A stretch of DNA of 7,638 bases from Elusimicrobiota bacterium (GTDB taxonomy: Bacteria > CG03 > SLGR01 > PWQF01), in assembly GCA_003558145.1 (NCBI GenBank), contig PWMP01000125.1, positions 1-7,638 of the forward strand, given 5' to 3'. The position numbers and the translations under genes were made by a program. A model generated the notes under the pieces. That model was not told the origin of the DNA. It did no database searches and was given only the letters and a program-made list of their open reading frames with translations. Of this stretch, positions 1 through 7,031 are shown one piece after another. Every line of letters starts with the position of its first letter. The first letter of the stretch is position 1.

Positions 1-2
1 AT

Positions 3-902
3 GAAAAGGAAGCGAAAGCCGTGCGGAAAATGTTTGAGGTATATAATGAAAGCCGCCTGCTTTCGGAAGTATACCGGGTACTTAAAAGGATGGGCGCAAG
101 AACCCGAAGCAACAGGGTTTTTCAAAAAACACATCTTGCCATTATACTGCGGAATCCGGTCTATGCCGGAATTACCAGGTACGACGGCAAGCTGTACGAA
201 GGCCGGCATAAGGCAATCATAACCGGGGAAGCCTTTGAAAACGCGCAGGCCTGCCATAAAAAAAAGCCCAGATGTTACAATGAGCGGAAAAAATTCCTCT
301 TTGACAGCTTCATACGCTGCCGGGAATGCGACCTGCACATGACAATGCACTTTGTCAACAAGCAACTGAAGAACCGGAAAAAGCGCTACTACTATTACCG
401 CTGCGTTTCAACTTTAAAAAAGGAATGGAACGATTGTCCAGTCAAACAAATCAACGCAAAAAAGCTTGAAAATTTTTTAGTTCGAAACCTGCAGAATGTG
501 CTTAATAACGGGCAATTCATAAAAAGTTCGATCTTTATGCACAATAACAGCGTACACTCCGGGGGGGACGCTGGTTGCAGAAAATCGCACCAAAAATATA
601 GAATCTCTGAATTTGAGCTTGAAAACAAGCTGAAAAGCATTATTGACCTTTGGAAAATGGGCCGGAATGTCTGGAGCAGAAGAAGGCTTCAAAACCACAT
701 AAACGAAATAATTTATAGTCGAGAAAAAGTAGAAATTGAGCTTGTTTTCCCGCCTTTAAAATCGGCGAGTAAAAATAAAAAAGCAAGGCCCCGTTTTATC
801 GACGAGAAAAAGCTTGGCTGGGGAGGCAGGATTCGAACCTGCAAATGCCGCCTCCAAAGGGCGGTGCCTTGCCGTTTGGCGACTCCCCAGCAAAAATACT
901 GA
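3..902 (+). CDS. large serine recombinase, C-terminal part (5' end outside window)
   Basis: This is the C-terminal part of a large serine recombinase, the class that integrates and excises phages and conjugative or transposable elements. The frame is already open at base 3 (EKEAKAVRKMFEVY), so the catalytic resolvase domain lies outside the window. Visible residues 1-60 fit the Recombinase domain, ending in the family signature LRNPVYAG. A zinc ribbon follows, with CxxC at residues 106/109 and further cysteines at 134 and 145, the third inside YYYYRC. The end (HINEIIYSREKVEIEL) resembles the usual last strand of these proteins. No stop occurs there: the frame continues antisense through the whole tRNA-Gln gene and into the ispE end, so roughly the last 30 residues (GWGGRIRTC onward) are tRNA-derived and probably not native. 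Domain assignment is firm; the identity of the parent element is unknown. Confidence 0.9.
   Translation, partial: EKEAKAVRKMFEVYNESRLLSEVYRVLKRMGARTRSNRVFQKTHLAIILRNPVYAGITRYDGKLYEGRHKAIITGEAFENAQACHKKKPRCYNERKKFLFDSFIRCRECDLHMTMHFVNKQLKNRKKRYYYYRCVSTLKKEWNDCPVKQINAKKLENFLVRNLQNVLNNGQFIKSSIFMHNNSVHSGGDAGCRKSHQKYRISEFELENKLKSIIDLWKMGRNVWSRRRLQNHINEIIYSREKVEIELVFPPLKSASKNKKARPRFIDEKKLGWGGRIRTCKCRLQRAVPCRLATPQQKY
796..830. other. putative mobile-element junction / att site at tRNA-Gln 3' end
   Basis: The recombinase coding region meets the 3' end of tRNA-Gln here, with the encoded CCA read from 817 to 815 on the minus strand. A recombinase gene pointing straight into a tRNA 3' end is the layout expected of an element integrated at a tRNA gene. 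The tRNA is intact, so the crossover either lies just outside it or the element restored its end. No second copy of the tRNA end is present in this window, because the far end of the element is off to the left. The exact core sequence cannot be set from one junction. Confidence 0.4.
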
Positions 903-1719
903 CAATATGTGTTTTAAACCCTAGGCTGCTTCTTACAGTTTCCGAGGCGGACTCCATAAGTCCTCTGTCGTTTGAAAGCGCAAACATAAAAGAGCCGCTG
1001 CCTGAAAGAAGAGGATAAAGCCCCCGGTTTTCAAGCCGAACTTTTAATTCCTTGAGAGAGGGATATAACTTAAAAACTGTTTCTTCAAGGTCATTCCTGA
1101 GTATTAAAGGCCAATCCATATTTTCATACTTTTTAATAATGTTATCCAGATCTTTGTTCTGTGTCAACCGGCCTTCGGGATAATTTTTATATATCTTTTT
1201 TGTAGATATATTCAGTGACGGATCAATAAGCAGAATGGTGTAATCTGTTTTTTTATGTAATGAAAGTGGGGTTATTCGGTCTCCCCGTCCGGAGGCCAGG
1301 CAACCGCCTTTATGTAAAAAAAAGTTTATGTCACTTCCCAGTTTTGCTCCCATCTCCTCCAGCTTTTCTGTGGGAAGGTCTGTATTGAATATTCGGTTAA
1401 GAGCTTTTAGCGTTGCTGCCGCGTCAGATGAGCCTCCTCCTAAACCGGCTCCGGGCGGGATGTTTTTTTTCAGCCGGATCCTGCATCCTTTTTTAATTCC
1501 GGTTTCCTTAAAAAAAAGGCGGGCGGCTTTGTTTACAAGATTGTCTTTAAGAGGTATCCATTCCGGGGCGTCTATTTCTATCTCCCCGGCTTCTTCTATT
1601 TCAATGCGGTCAAAAAAAGAGACTTTAACCATTATTGTAAGCAATTCGTGAAAGGAATCCTCTCTTTTTTTTCCTATATTTAAAAAAAGATTTATCTTGG
1701 CGGGCGCTTTAAATTCCAT
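796..1719 (-). CDS. ispE: 4-diphosphocytidyl-2-C-methyl-D-erythritol kinase, reading through tRNA-Gln
   Basis: IspE phosphorylates the 2-hydroxyl of CDP-methylerythritol with ATP, the fourth enzyme step of the MEP pathway to isoprenoid precursors, in the cytoplasm. The protein is a GHMP kinase. The N-terminal motif APAKINLFLNI contains Lys8. The glycine-rich ATP loop PPGAGLGGGSSDAA is at residues 88-100, Asp130 lies in LGSDINFF, and the third motif LLSGSGSFMFAL is at 237-248. The kinase fold should end near residue 276 (THIVSIF). From Ala277 the frame enters tRNA-Gln and stays open through it, stopping at a TAA (798-796) on the mobile-element side, for 307 residues in all. The ATG overlaps the upstream lipoprotein stop by 11 bases and has no clear ribosome binding site, suggesting translational coupling. 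Enzyme identity is firm; the true C-terminus is doubtful. Confidence 0.95.
   Translation of the reverse strand: MEFKAPAKINLFLNIGKKREDSFHELLTIMVKVSFFDRIEIEEAGEIEIDAPEWIPLKDNLVNKAARLFFKETGIKKGCRIRLKKNIPPGAGLGGGSSDAAATLKALNRIFNTDLPTEKLEEMGAKLGSDINFFLHKGGCLASGRGDRITPLSLHKKTDYTILLIDPSLNISTKKIYKNYPEGRLTQNKDLDNIIKKYENMDWPLILRNDLEETVFKLYPSLKELKVRLENRGLYPLLSGSGSFMFALSNDRGLMESASETVRSSLGFKTHIVSIFAGESPNGKAPPFGGGICRFESCLPSQAFSRR
815..889 (-). tRNA. tRNA-Gln (anticodon UUG)
   Basis: On the minus strand the sequence folds as a full cloverleaf of 75 bases including an encoded CCA. The acceptor stem is TGGGGAG (889-883) with CTCCCCA (825-819). The anticodon stem is CCGCC/GGCGG around the loop CTTTGGA, giving anticodon UUG at 857-855. 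The T loop contains TTCGAAT, and G is the discriminator base. The TGGGG start and the D-arm sequence GTCGCCAAACGGCAAGGCA are typical of bacterial glutamine tRNAs. The gene is the last visible member of the minus-strand operon. I found no sigma70-like promoter in the 100 bases upstream, so it is probably made from read-through of the ispE transcript. Confidence 0.96.
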
Positions 1720-2182
1720 ATGTTATATTTACAAAAATATAAATGTCCGGGGATATTATCTCAACTTCTCCGGGAAAGCTGCCTTTTTCCGTTTTTGTCC
1801 ATCCGCTGTATTTCAGTTTAATATCATCTATATGTATTTTGTCTGTTTTTTTTCCTTTAGCAGGATTAAAAAGGAAAGTCCAGTATCTTAAAAGTTCAGC
1901 AAATTCCGCCCCTGATTTCATTCCTGTGTATTTTACTTTCGTCCCTATTATTTGAACCTCGCTCCTGGGAACACCTGCCCGGTCGCTGAAAATTACTATA
2001 AATTCATTTTCAAATCCGTTTAGCCTGAAATTGCCTTTCAGCTGTTCTTCAAAAATTTCGCCGTAATAAGAGTAGGATACTTCCATTACTCCGGAAAATT
2101 CTGCCCGGGGCGGCGCCGGGATCCTTCTTCCGCAACCGGCGAAAACAAGGAAGGGAAGTAAAACAGCAGCTGTTTTTTTCAC
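1709..2182 (-). CDS. small outer-membrane-type lipoprotein, probably LolB-like
   Basis: This 157-residue protein has a short basic start (MKK), a hydrophobic stretch and a lipobox-like FAGC ending at Cys17, so it is probably a signal-peptidase-II-processed lipoprotein. The rest alternates short strands (GVMEVSYSYYG, LKGNFRLNGFENEF, EVQIIGTKVKYTGM), which fits a LolB/LolA-type half-barrel. LolB accepts lipoproteins from LolA and inserts them in the outer membrane. The sequence alone is too diverged for a firm call. The main support is position: between a TPR protein and ispE, exactly where lolB lies in Pseudomonas. It is shorter than typical LolB (about 200 residues). The start codon is GTG, sharing GTGA with the upstream TGA stop. 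It could instead be an unrelated lipoprotein. Confidence 0.7.
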   Translation of the reverse strand: MKKTAAVLLPFLVFAGCGRRIPAPPRAEFSGVMEVSYSYYGEIFEEQLKGNFRLNGFENEFIVIFSDRAGVPRSEVQIIGTKVKYTGMKSGAEFAELLRYWTFLFNPAKGKKTDKIHIDDIKLKYSGWTKTEKGSFPGEVEIISPDIYIFVNITYGI

Positions 2183-3636
2183 TTTGTCAGGTCTTTTATT
2201 TTCCCGATAAGCCGGTCGTTGCCCGGATCCATTTTAAGTGTCTTGCGGTAAATTCTCAGGGCGGCAGCCGGATGGCCCAGTTTTACATAAACGTCCCCGA
2301 GATGTTCAAAAATTTCAGGGTCTCTTTCAAGTTTTGCTGCCTTTTTAAGTTTTGCAAATGCCTTTTCATATTCCCCCTGGCGGTAATATACCCAGCCTAT
2401 GCTGTCAATATAAGAAGCCTTGCCGGGATTAATTTTAAGGGCTCTTTTTATATACTCTTCGGCTTTTTCAAGGTTAATGTTCCGGTCGGCCCAAAGGTAT
2501 CCAAGGTAATTCAATGCCAGGTCATGATCACCGTCGAGCTCTATGCTTTTTTTGAACATCTCGTAAGATATTTCCTTTTTTTCCATTTTCTCGGCTGCTA
2601 CACCGAGATTGAAGTAAGCATCAGCGTCTTCTCTTATCTCAACAGCTTTCTGAAGTGCCTGAAAAGCCCCTTCATAGTCATCTTTGAAAAGCCTGGTAAA
2701 TCCCAGAAGATACCAGGTATAGAATTCATCCGGATTAGACGCAGTAAGTTCTTTAAATATTTCCTCTGCCTTGCAAATTTCGTCTGCTTTCAGGAACATA
2801 GTTCCCCTGCCGACCGGAATAGTGTATTCATCTCCCGTCAGTTTCTCCAGCCTTAAGTAAAGCTTATCTGCCTGCTGCGTCTTACCCATATCTCCGTATA
2901 TTTCTGCAAGCATATAAAGGGACTGCATATCATCGGGGTCTTTATTTAGGTTCTCCCTAAGGTATTTTACCGCCCCGGTTTTTCTTCCGACATGAGTATA
3001 TATTCTTGCAATTTGCATATTTACTTCTCTCTTATCGGCTCCGCATTCGACGGCGCGCAGATACACCCTGACTGCGGCAGTATACTGACCCATCTCCAGG
3101 TAAAGGTCTCCTACGGCAGTGACAGCATAAACGCTGCAGGGGTCTATCTTTAATATCTTCCGGTAATGTTTAAAAGCTTCTTTGTGCAGGCCGTTTTCTG
3201 CCAGGTATGCGCCCAACTCCAGCCTTATCCTGATATTAGACGGATCGTTTTTAAGTATTTTTTCGTACATCTCAACAGCCTTTTCCTCTTCACCTAGGTG
3301 AAAATAAAGGCCGGCCAGGGACTCCATAACCCCCGTATCCGGTCCGCTAAGCTCCAACATTTCTTCGGCTGTATCTCTTGCCCGGGAGTACTCCCCTATT
3401 ATGTAGTAAATCTCAAAAAGATCTCTTTTTACCGTTTTGCTTTTAGGATCCAGGCGGGCAGCCTCTTCAAGATAGGCAAGTCCTTCTTCAATATTGCCTT
3501 CGCGAAGCATAAGACGCGCTATTATATAATTATAATGCGATGTATGTTCTGGGGCAGTGCGGTAAAACGGGCGGGCGGAGTAAGATAATGAGGACAAAAC
3601 GCATACCGTAAAAACAAGTATTCTTTTAATCCTCAT
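2179..3636 (-). CDS. exported tetratricopeptide-repeat protein
   Basis: The 485-residue protein starts with a signal peptide (MRIKRILVFTVCVLSSLSYS) and a likely cleavage after Ser20, placing it in the periplasm or membrane-attached. About 12 or 13 TPR units fill residues 35-472, each about 31-34 residues and most ending in a DP-type turn (LDPKS, NDPSN, INPGK, MDPGN). The C-terminal part carries a conserved block of a widespread bacterial TPR family: LNYLGYLWADR, then YIDSIGWVYYRQGEYEKA, then EIFEHLGDVYVKLG (residues 376-454). Proteins with this block are encoded beside lolB and ispE in other Gram-negatives. TPRs are binding scaffolds, so the partner is unknown; a role in envelope assembly is only inferred from context. 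The start overlaps the HD-GYP stop by 11 bases and has a good GGAG ribosome binding site. Confidence 0.9.
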   Translation of the reverse strand: MRIKRILVFTVCVLSSLSYSARPFYRTAPEHTSHYNYIIARLMLREGNIEEGLAYLEEAARLDPKSKTVKRDLFEIYYIIGEYSRARDTAEEMLELSGPDTGVMESLAGLYFHLGEEEKAVEMYEKILKNDPSNIRIRLELGAYLAENGLHKEAFKHYRKILKIDPCSVYAVTAVGDLYLEMGQYTAAVRVYLRAVECGADKREVNMQIARIYTHVGRKTGAVKYLRENLNKDPDDMQSLYMLAEIYGDMGKTQQADKLYLRLEKLTGDEYTIPVGRGTMFLKADEICKAEEIFKELTASNPDEFYTWYLLGFTRLFKDDYEGAFQALQKAVEIREDADAYFNLGVAAEKMEKKEISYEMFKKSIELDGDHDLALNYLGYLWADRNINLEKAEEYIKRALKINPGKASYIDSIGWVYYRQGEYEKAFAKLKKAAKLERDPEIFEHLGDVYVKLGHPAAALRIYRKTLKMDPGNDRLIGKIKDLTK

Positions 3637-4891
3637 CTTTTTCTCCGGAAATATAATACTTATTAAATATTTTTCTCAGCGGGAAATCTTTTTTTTCTTT
3701 TAGCTCTGCGCTTAATTCATCCACGGTAAGGGCCTTCAGCTGATTAAAGGCCTGCGACGGGACTTCCCTTTTATTTCCCTGTGTAAGTATTTTAAGTACA
3801 ACGGACACCTTAAGATTCAGGAAGACATTTACACATTCGGGATCAAGTTTTTTTCCTGAATCATTTTTTATTGTTTCTATTACTCTTTCAAAGGTCATGG
3901 GCCTCCTGTAATATCTTTCATATGTAAGAGAATCAAAAACATCGGCCACAGCTATTATCTTTGCCATGTGGGGTATCTCGGACTTCTTTTTTTTAAGGGG
4001 ATATCCGCTGCCGTCAACGTTTTCATGGTGAAGGGCGGCAGCAGCCGGTATTTCCCTGTACTCGGGCTGAAAATAAATTTTCTCAAGTATTTTTCCGGTC
4101 TTCTCGGCATGCGACTGAATATGCATGTATTCTTCTTCTGTCAGTTTGCCGGGCTTTGTAAGAACGGCTTCCTTTACCCCTATCTTTCCAAGGTCATGAA
4201 GAATAGCTGCGTACTCCAGTACTTCCAGCCTTTCTTTATCGTAACCCAAGTTTTTGGCTATCTGAACCGCGTAGTTTCCGACCCTAAGAGAATGACCGGC
4301 GGTTTCGGGGTCGCGAGCGTCTATTGCTTCGGAAAGGGTTCTGATAAAGGAAACGAATGTTTTTTTAAGCTCCCTGTAAAGAAGAGCGCTTTCAAGAATT
4401 GCCGACGCCTGGCCGGAAAAAAGGGTCAGGAGCTCCTCATCCTCCGATGAAAAAACTCCGTCCTCCTTATTCAAAACCTGAAAAACACCGATGACTTTTC
4501 CCTTCTGGTTCTTCATAGGCATACATAAGACTGTTTTTGTTTTGTACCCGGTTTTGACGTCAAATTCAGCATTAAAGCGGCTGTCGCTGTAGGCGTCTTC
4601 TATTTTGACCGTCCGCCCGGTCGAAGCAACGTCTCCGGCCAGCCCTTCAAAAACCGGAAGCCTTATTTCAACTCCTTCAAGCCCGTGGGCAACCCAGCTG
4701 TAGAGCTCTTTTTTACCTTCGTCCAGCAGAAAAACCGTACATCTGTCGGCTGTAAGTGTTCTTTTTACCCCGTCGGTTATTTTCTGCAGCATAGTCCTGA
4801 TGCTGTCTGTCGCTGAAATCTCCGATGAGAGCTCCAGGATGAGTTTAAGTTTTTCCCTGCTTGATAAATCTGCTATTTGTGTCATATACAT
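3626..4891 (-). CDS. GAF and HD-GYP domain protein, probable cyclic-di-GMP phosphodiesterase
   Basis: HD-GYP proteins hydrolyse cyclic di-GMP to pGpG or GMP using a di- or tri-metal centre. The N-terminal half (about residues 25-168) is a GAF sensor domain, and a helix joins it to the HD-GYP domain at about 180-370. The catalytic signatures are present: His200 (AGHSLRV), HDLGKIG at 232-238, His261, HHENVDGSGYP at 288-298, and Asp317 in VADVFDSLT. The HHExxxGxGYP motif is complete, so activity is expected. There is no membrane segment or receiver domain; signal input is probably through the GAF domain by an unknown ligand. A charged tail follows (371-421). The gene leads the operon with TPR, lipoprotein and ispE. 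Two starts are possible, ATG at 4891 or at 4885 (third residue). Turnover of other cyclic dinucleotides cannot be excluded. Confidence 0.93.
   Translation of the reverse strand: MYMTQIADLSSREKLKLILELSSEISATDSIRTMLQKITDGVKRTLTADRCTVFLLDEGKKELYSWVAHGLEGVEIRLPVFEGLAGDVASTGRTVKIEDAYSDSRFNAEFDVKTGYKTKTVLCMPMKNQKGKVIGVFQVLNKEDGVFSSEDEELLTLFSGQASAILESALLYRELKKTFVSFIRTLSEAIDARDPETAGHSLRVGNYAVQIAKNLGYDKERLEVLEYAAILHDLGKIGVKEAVLTKPGKLTEEEYMHIQSHAEKTGKILEKIYFQPEYREIPAAAALHHENVDGSGYPLKKKKSEIPHMAKIIAVADVFDSLTYERYYRRPMTFERVIETIKNDSGKKLDPECVNVFLNLKVSVVLKILTQGNKREVPSQAFNQLKALTVDELSAELKEKKDFPLRKIFNKYYISGEKDED
3643..3646 (-). promoter_or_regulatory. ribosome binding site of the TPR gene
   Basis: On the minus strand GGAG lies six bases upstream of the ATG at 3636-3634 (GGAGAAAAAGATG). 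It supports this start, and it sits inside the end of the upstream HD-GYP coding region. It is the only clear Shine-Dalgarno site seen among the genes of this window. Confidence 0.75.
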
Positions 4892-4913
4892 TAATACTGC
4901 CCGTTACTTTAAA

Positions 4914-4942
4914 AGTATACTATTTAACATTTTAAAATTCAA
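4914..4942 (-). promoter_or_regulatory. sigma70-like promoter of the HD-GYP/ispE operon
   Basis: On the minus strand there is TTGAAT (-35, 4942-4937), a 17-base spacer, and TATACT (-10, 4919-4914). Transcription would start near 4908-4907, leaving a leader of about 16 bases before the ATG at 4891. The leader has no strong Shine-Dalgarno sequence. The -10 box is part of the 8-base palindrome AGTATACT. This is the only convincing promoter seen for the minus-strand operon. Confidence 0.65.
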
Positions 4943-4986
4943 AAAAACCCTGAACCGCCTGTACATTACTAAAACCATTTTTCCGG

Positions 4987-5016
4987 TTGACTGCTGCCTA
5001 TTAATTTAGCTATATT
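4987..5016 (+). promoter_or_regulatory. sigma70-like promoter of the helicase gene
   Basis: TTGACT (-35, 4987-4992), an 18-base spacer and TATATT (-10, 5011-5016) form a strong match to the sigma70 consensus, five of six bases in each box. The helicase ATG begins at 5022, five bases after the -10 box, so initiation at or next to A5022 would give a transcript with almost no leader. It is divergent from the operon promoter at 4914-4942, and both lie in the same 130-base gap. Confidence 0.65.
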
Positions 5017-5021
5017 GTTGC

Positions 5022-7013
5022 ATGAACGAAATGGAAAAATATCTCGGGCCGGGCTCCAAAGTAGCAGAAATCGTTGAACATTATGAACACCGCAGTGAAC
5101 AGATTCAGATGGCTGACGCGGTTTCAAAGGCCATAGAAGAAGAGAAAAACCTTCTGATAGAAGCGGGAACCGGCATAGGAAAAAGTTTTGCCTACCTTGT
5201 GCCCTTTATGCTCTGGGCGTCCGCAGAAAAAGAAAGAAGGGTGGCGATCTCAACCTATACAAAGACCCTGCAGGAGCAGCTCATAAAAAAAGATATTCCG
5301 CTGCTGCAGAAAATTATGCCGGGGAAGATAAATGCGCGCCTTTGCGTTGGAAGCAGCAATTATATATGCCTGTTGAGATTCACCAAAACTTTTAGCGGAA
5401 GGCTTACAGACACCAAAACGGAAACGAAGCAGCTTGAAAAAACCGCACGCTGGCTGGATGAGACCAAAACCGGACTTAAAATGGAAGTTGATTTCAACGT
5501 TTCTTCCGAACTGTGGACTGACATTTCAAGAGATTCTTCGCTTTGCAGAGACAGAAGCTGCCCTTTCTACGGCAAATGCTATTTTTACAAAAGCCGGCGC
5601 GAACTTTCTAAAGCGGACATTCTTATAGTCAATCATCATCTTTTTTTAACGGATGTGGCTTCCGGCGGACATGTCCTTCCCGCCTCAAAAGCCGTCATCT
5701 TTGACGAGGCCCACAATCTTGAGAATATAGCCAGCGATACGCTGGGTCTGTCGGTTTCGCTAATGGGTTTAAAACAACTGCTCGGCAAAATACACAGCAG
5801 CAGGTCATCCAGATGCCTTACAGCAAGGTCCGGCCTGGACAACAGGGAAAAGCGCAAGATAATACAGCAGGTCCAAAAAACTCTTCACCAGGCCTCTCTT
5901 TTCTTTTCATCAGTAATAGATGAGCTTGGCGCCGATTCTTTGCTCAATTACCGCATTCATTCTCCCGGGATTTTTGAAAACACCCTTTCTCCTCACCTAC
6001 TTAAGCTTGCCGAACGCCTGGACCTGAGCGCAGGCATGACGGGTGACGATGAGGCGGCAAATGAATTCCGCTCGTATTCCTCAAAGCTTAAAATGACAGC
6101 CAAAACTTTAAAAAACATACTGCTTACAGAGCTGGAGAATTATGTGTTTTACGTAAGCATACGCATTAAAAAAGGCAAAGTTTACTGTTCGTTTAACGCC
6201 ACCCCGGTGGAAGTGTCGTCCCTTCTGCAGGAGCTTGTCTTTGAACCTTACACCCCCACGGTCATGACTTCCGCTACGCTCACTGTGGGAGAATCTTTTG
6301 AATTTATAAAATCCAGAACGGGGATGAAAAACGCAACACAGGTAAGACTGGAATCTCCATTTGATTATTCGGAGCGGGTTTTGTTCTATGTGCCGGATTT
6401 AATGCCCGACCCCTCTCTTGATATGAAAATTTTTGAAAGGGAAGCTATTGAGCAAACCACCTCTATACTTGAAATGACGTCAGGAAGGACATTTGTTCTT
6501 TTTACCTCGTACGGTATGCTTGATCTTGCAGCGGAACATCTTCTTGACCGGTTCCCGGATTTAAATTTTCTGGTTCAGGGCCGTATGCCGAGATATAAAT
6601 TGCTTGACTCATTCAAAAAGAACGAATCTTCGGTCCTTCTCGGGACCTCAACATTCTGGCAGGGGGTAGACGCGCCGGGAAGGATACTCGAATGCGTAAT
6701 TATTACAAAGCTTCCGTTCGCGGTTCCGGACAACCCGGTCATAGAAGCCCGTATGGAACTGCTCAGAAAAAAGGGATTGAACCCTTTCTGGGATTACCAG
6801 ACTCCGTCTGCCGCCCTCCTGTTCAAACAGGGTTTCGGGCGGCTGATAAGACATAGAAACGATTTCGGAATAGTTGCCGTGCTAGATCCCAGGATAAGGG
6901 ACAGGAAGTACGGCAGAGTTTTTATATCCTCACTTCCGGAGTGTGTCTATGTAAGGGAACTTGATGAACTTCGCGCAGAATACGAAAACTTATGCAGGAA
7001 ATACGCCCCCTGA
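5022..7013 (+). CDS. dinG: DinG/XPD-family iron-sulphur DNA helicase
   Basis: This 663-residue protein is a superfamily 2 helicase of the DinG/YoaA group, ATP-driven 5'-3' enzymes that unwind DNA, R-loops and stalled-fork structures during repair. It has a Q-motif-like segment (YEHRSEQIQMADAV, 21-34), Walker A EAGTGIGKS (47-55), DEAH box VIFDEAH (225-231), TSATL (416-420), a motif near GTSTFWQGVD (541-550) and the arginine-finger motif QGFGRLIRH (603-611). Four cysteines, Cys116, Cys175, Cys180 and Cys186, have C-x58-C-x4-C-x5-C spacing; the last three match E. coli DinG spacing, so a 4Fe-4S cluster is expected. There is no N-terminal exonuclease domain, unlike the Bacillus-type DinG. The start is ATG 5022; ATG 5031 is a possible alternative. 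No Shine-Dalgarno site precedes either. DinG versus YoaA cannot be separated here. Confidence 0.92.
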   Translation: MNEMEKYLGPGSKVAEIVEHYEHRSEQIQMADAVSKAIEEEKNLLIEAGTGIGKSFAYLVPFMLWASAEKERRVAISTYTKTLQEQLIKKDIPLLQKIMPGKINARLCVGSSNYICLLRFTKTFSGRLTDTKTETKQLEKTARWLDETKTGLKMEVDFNVSSELWTDISRDSSLCRDRSCPFYGKCYFYKSRRELSKADILIVNHHLFLTDVASGGHVLPASKAVIFDEAHNLENIASDTLGLSVSLMGLKQLLGKIHSSRSSRCLTARSGLDNREKRKIIQQVQKTLHQASLFFSSVIDELGADSLLNYRIHSPGIFENTLSPHLLKLAERLDLSAGMTGDDEAANEFRSYSSKLKMTAKTLKNILLTELENYVFYVSIRIKKGKVYCSFNATPVEVSSLLQELVFEPYTPTVMTSATLTVGESFEFIKSRTGMKNATQVRLESPFDYSERVLFYVPDLMPDPSLDMKIFEREAIEQTTSILEMTSGRTFVLFTSYGMLDLAAEHLLDRFPDLNFLVQGRMPRYKLLDSFKKNESSVLLGTSTFWQGVDAPGRILECVIITKLPFAVPDNPVIEARMELLRKKGLNPFWDYQTPSAALLFKQGFGRLIRHRNDFGIVAVLDPRIRDRKYGRVFISSLPECVYVRELDELRAEYENLCRKYAP

Positions 7014-7031
7014 GCCGAAGCGTCTTTTCAC

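Noticed and set aside
1..222. Short open frame starting at base 1, plus strand
   Set aside because: It lies in another frame of the recombinase, whose own frame gives clear domain signatures over the same bases. The peptide resembles nothing recognisable.
561..567. Run of seven G in the recombinase as a frameshift or slippage site
   Set aside because: The frame before and after the run belongs to the same recombinase (zinc ribbon before, HINEIIYS...KVEIEL after) without a frame change, so no break is needed. Slippage remains possible but nothing in the sequence requires it.
745..830. Intrinsic terminator after tRNA-Gln on the minus strand
   Set aside because: T-rich stretches follow the tRNA (around 805-812 and 770-782), but I could not find a stable GC hairpin directly before them.
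2272..2856. 194-codon open frame on the plus strand opposite the TPR gene
   Set aside because: It is antisense to conserved TPR repeats, is rich in Phe, Cys and Val as expected of a reversed TPR sequence, and has no promoter or ribosome binding site.
3968..4450. 160-codon open frame on the plus strand opposite the HD-GYP gene
   Set aside because: It mirrors the conserved catalytic region of HD-GYP and has no independent support.
4891..4921. Hairpin or riboswitch in the leader of the HD-GYP gene
   Set aside because: The predicted leader is only about 16 bases and the possible pairing ATACT/AGTAT has a 15-base loop, too weak to be meaningful.
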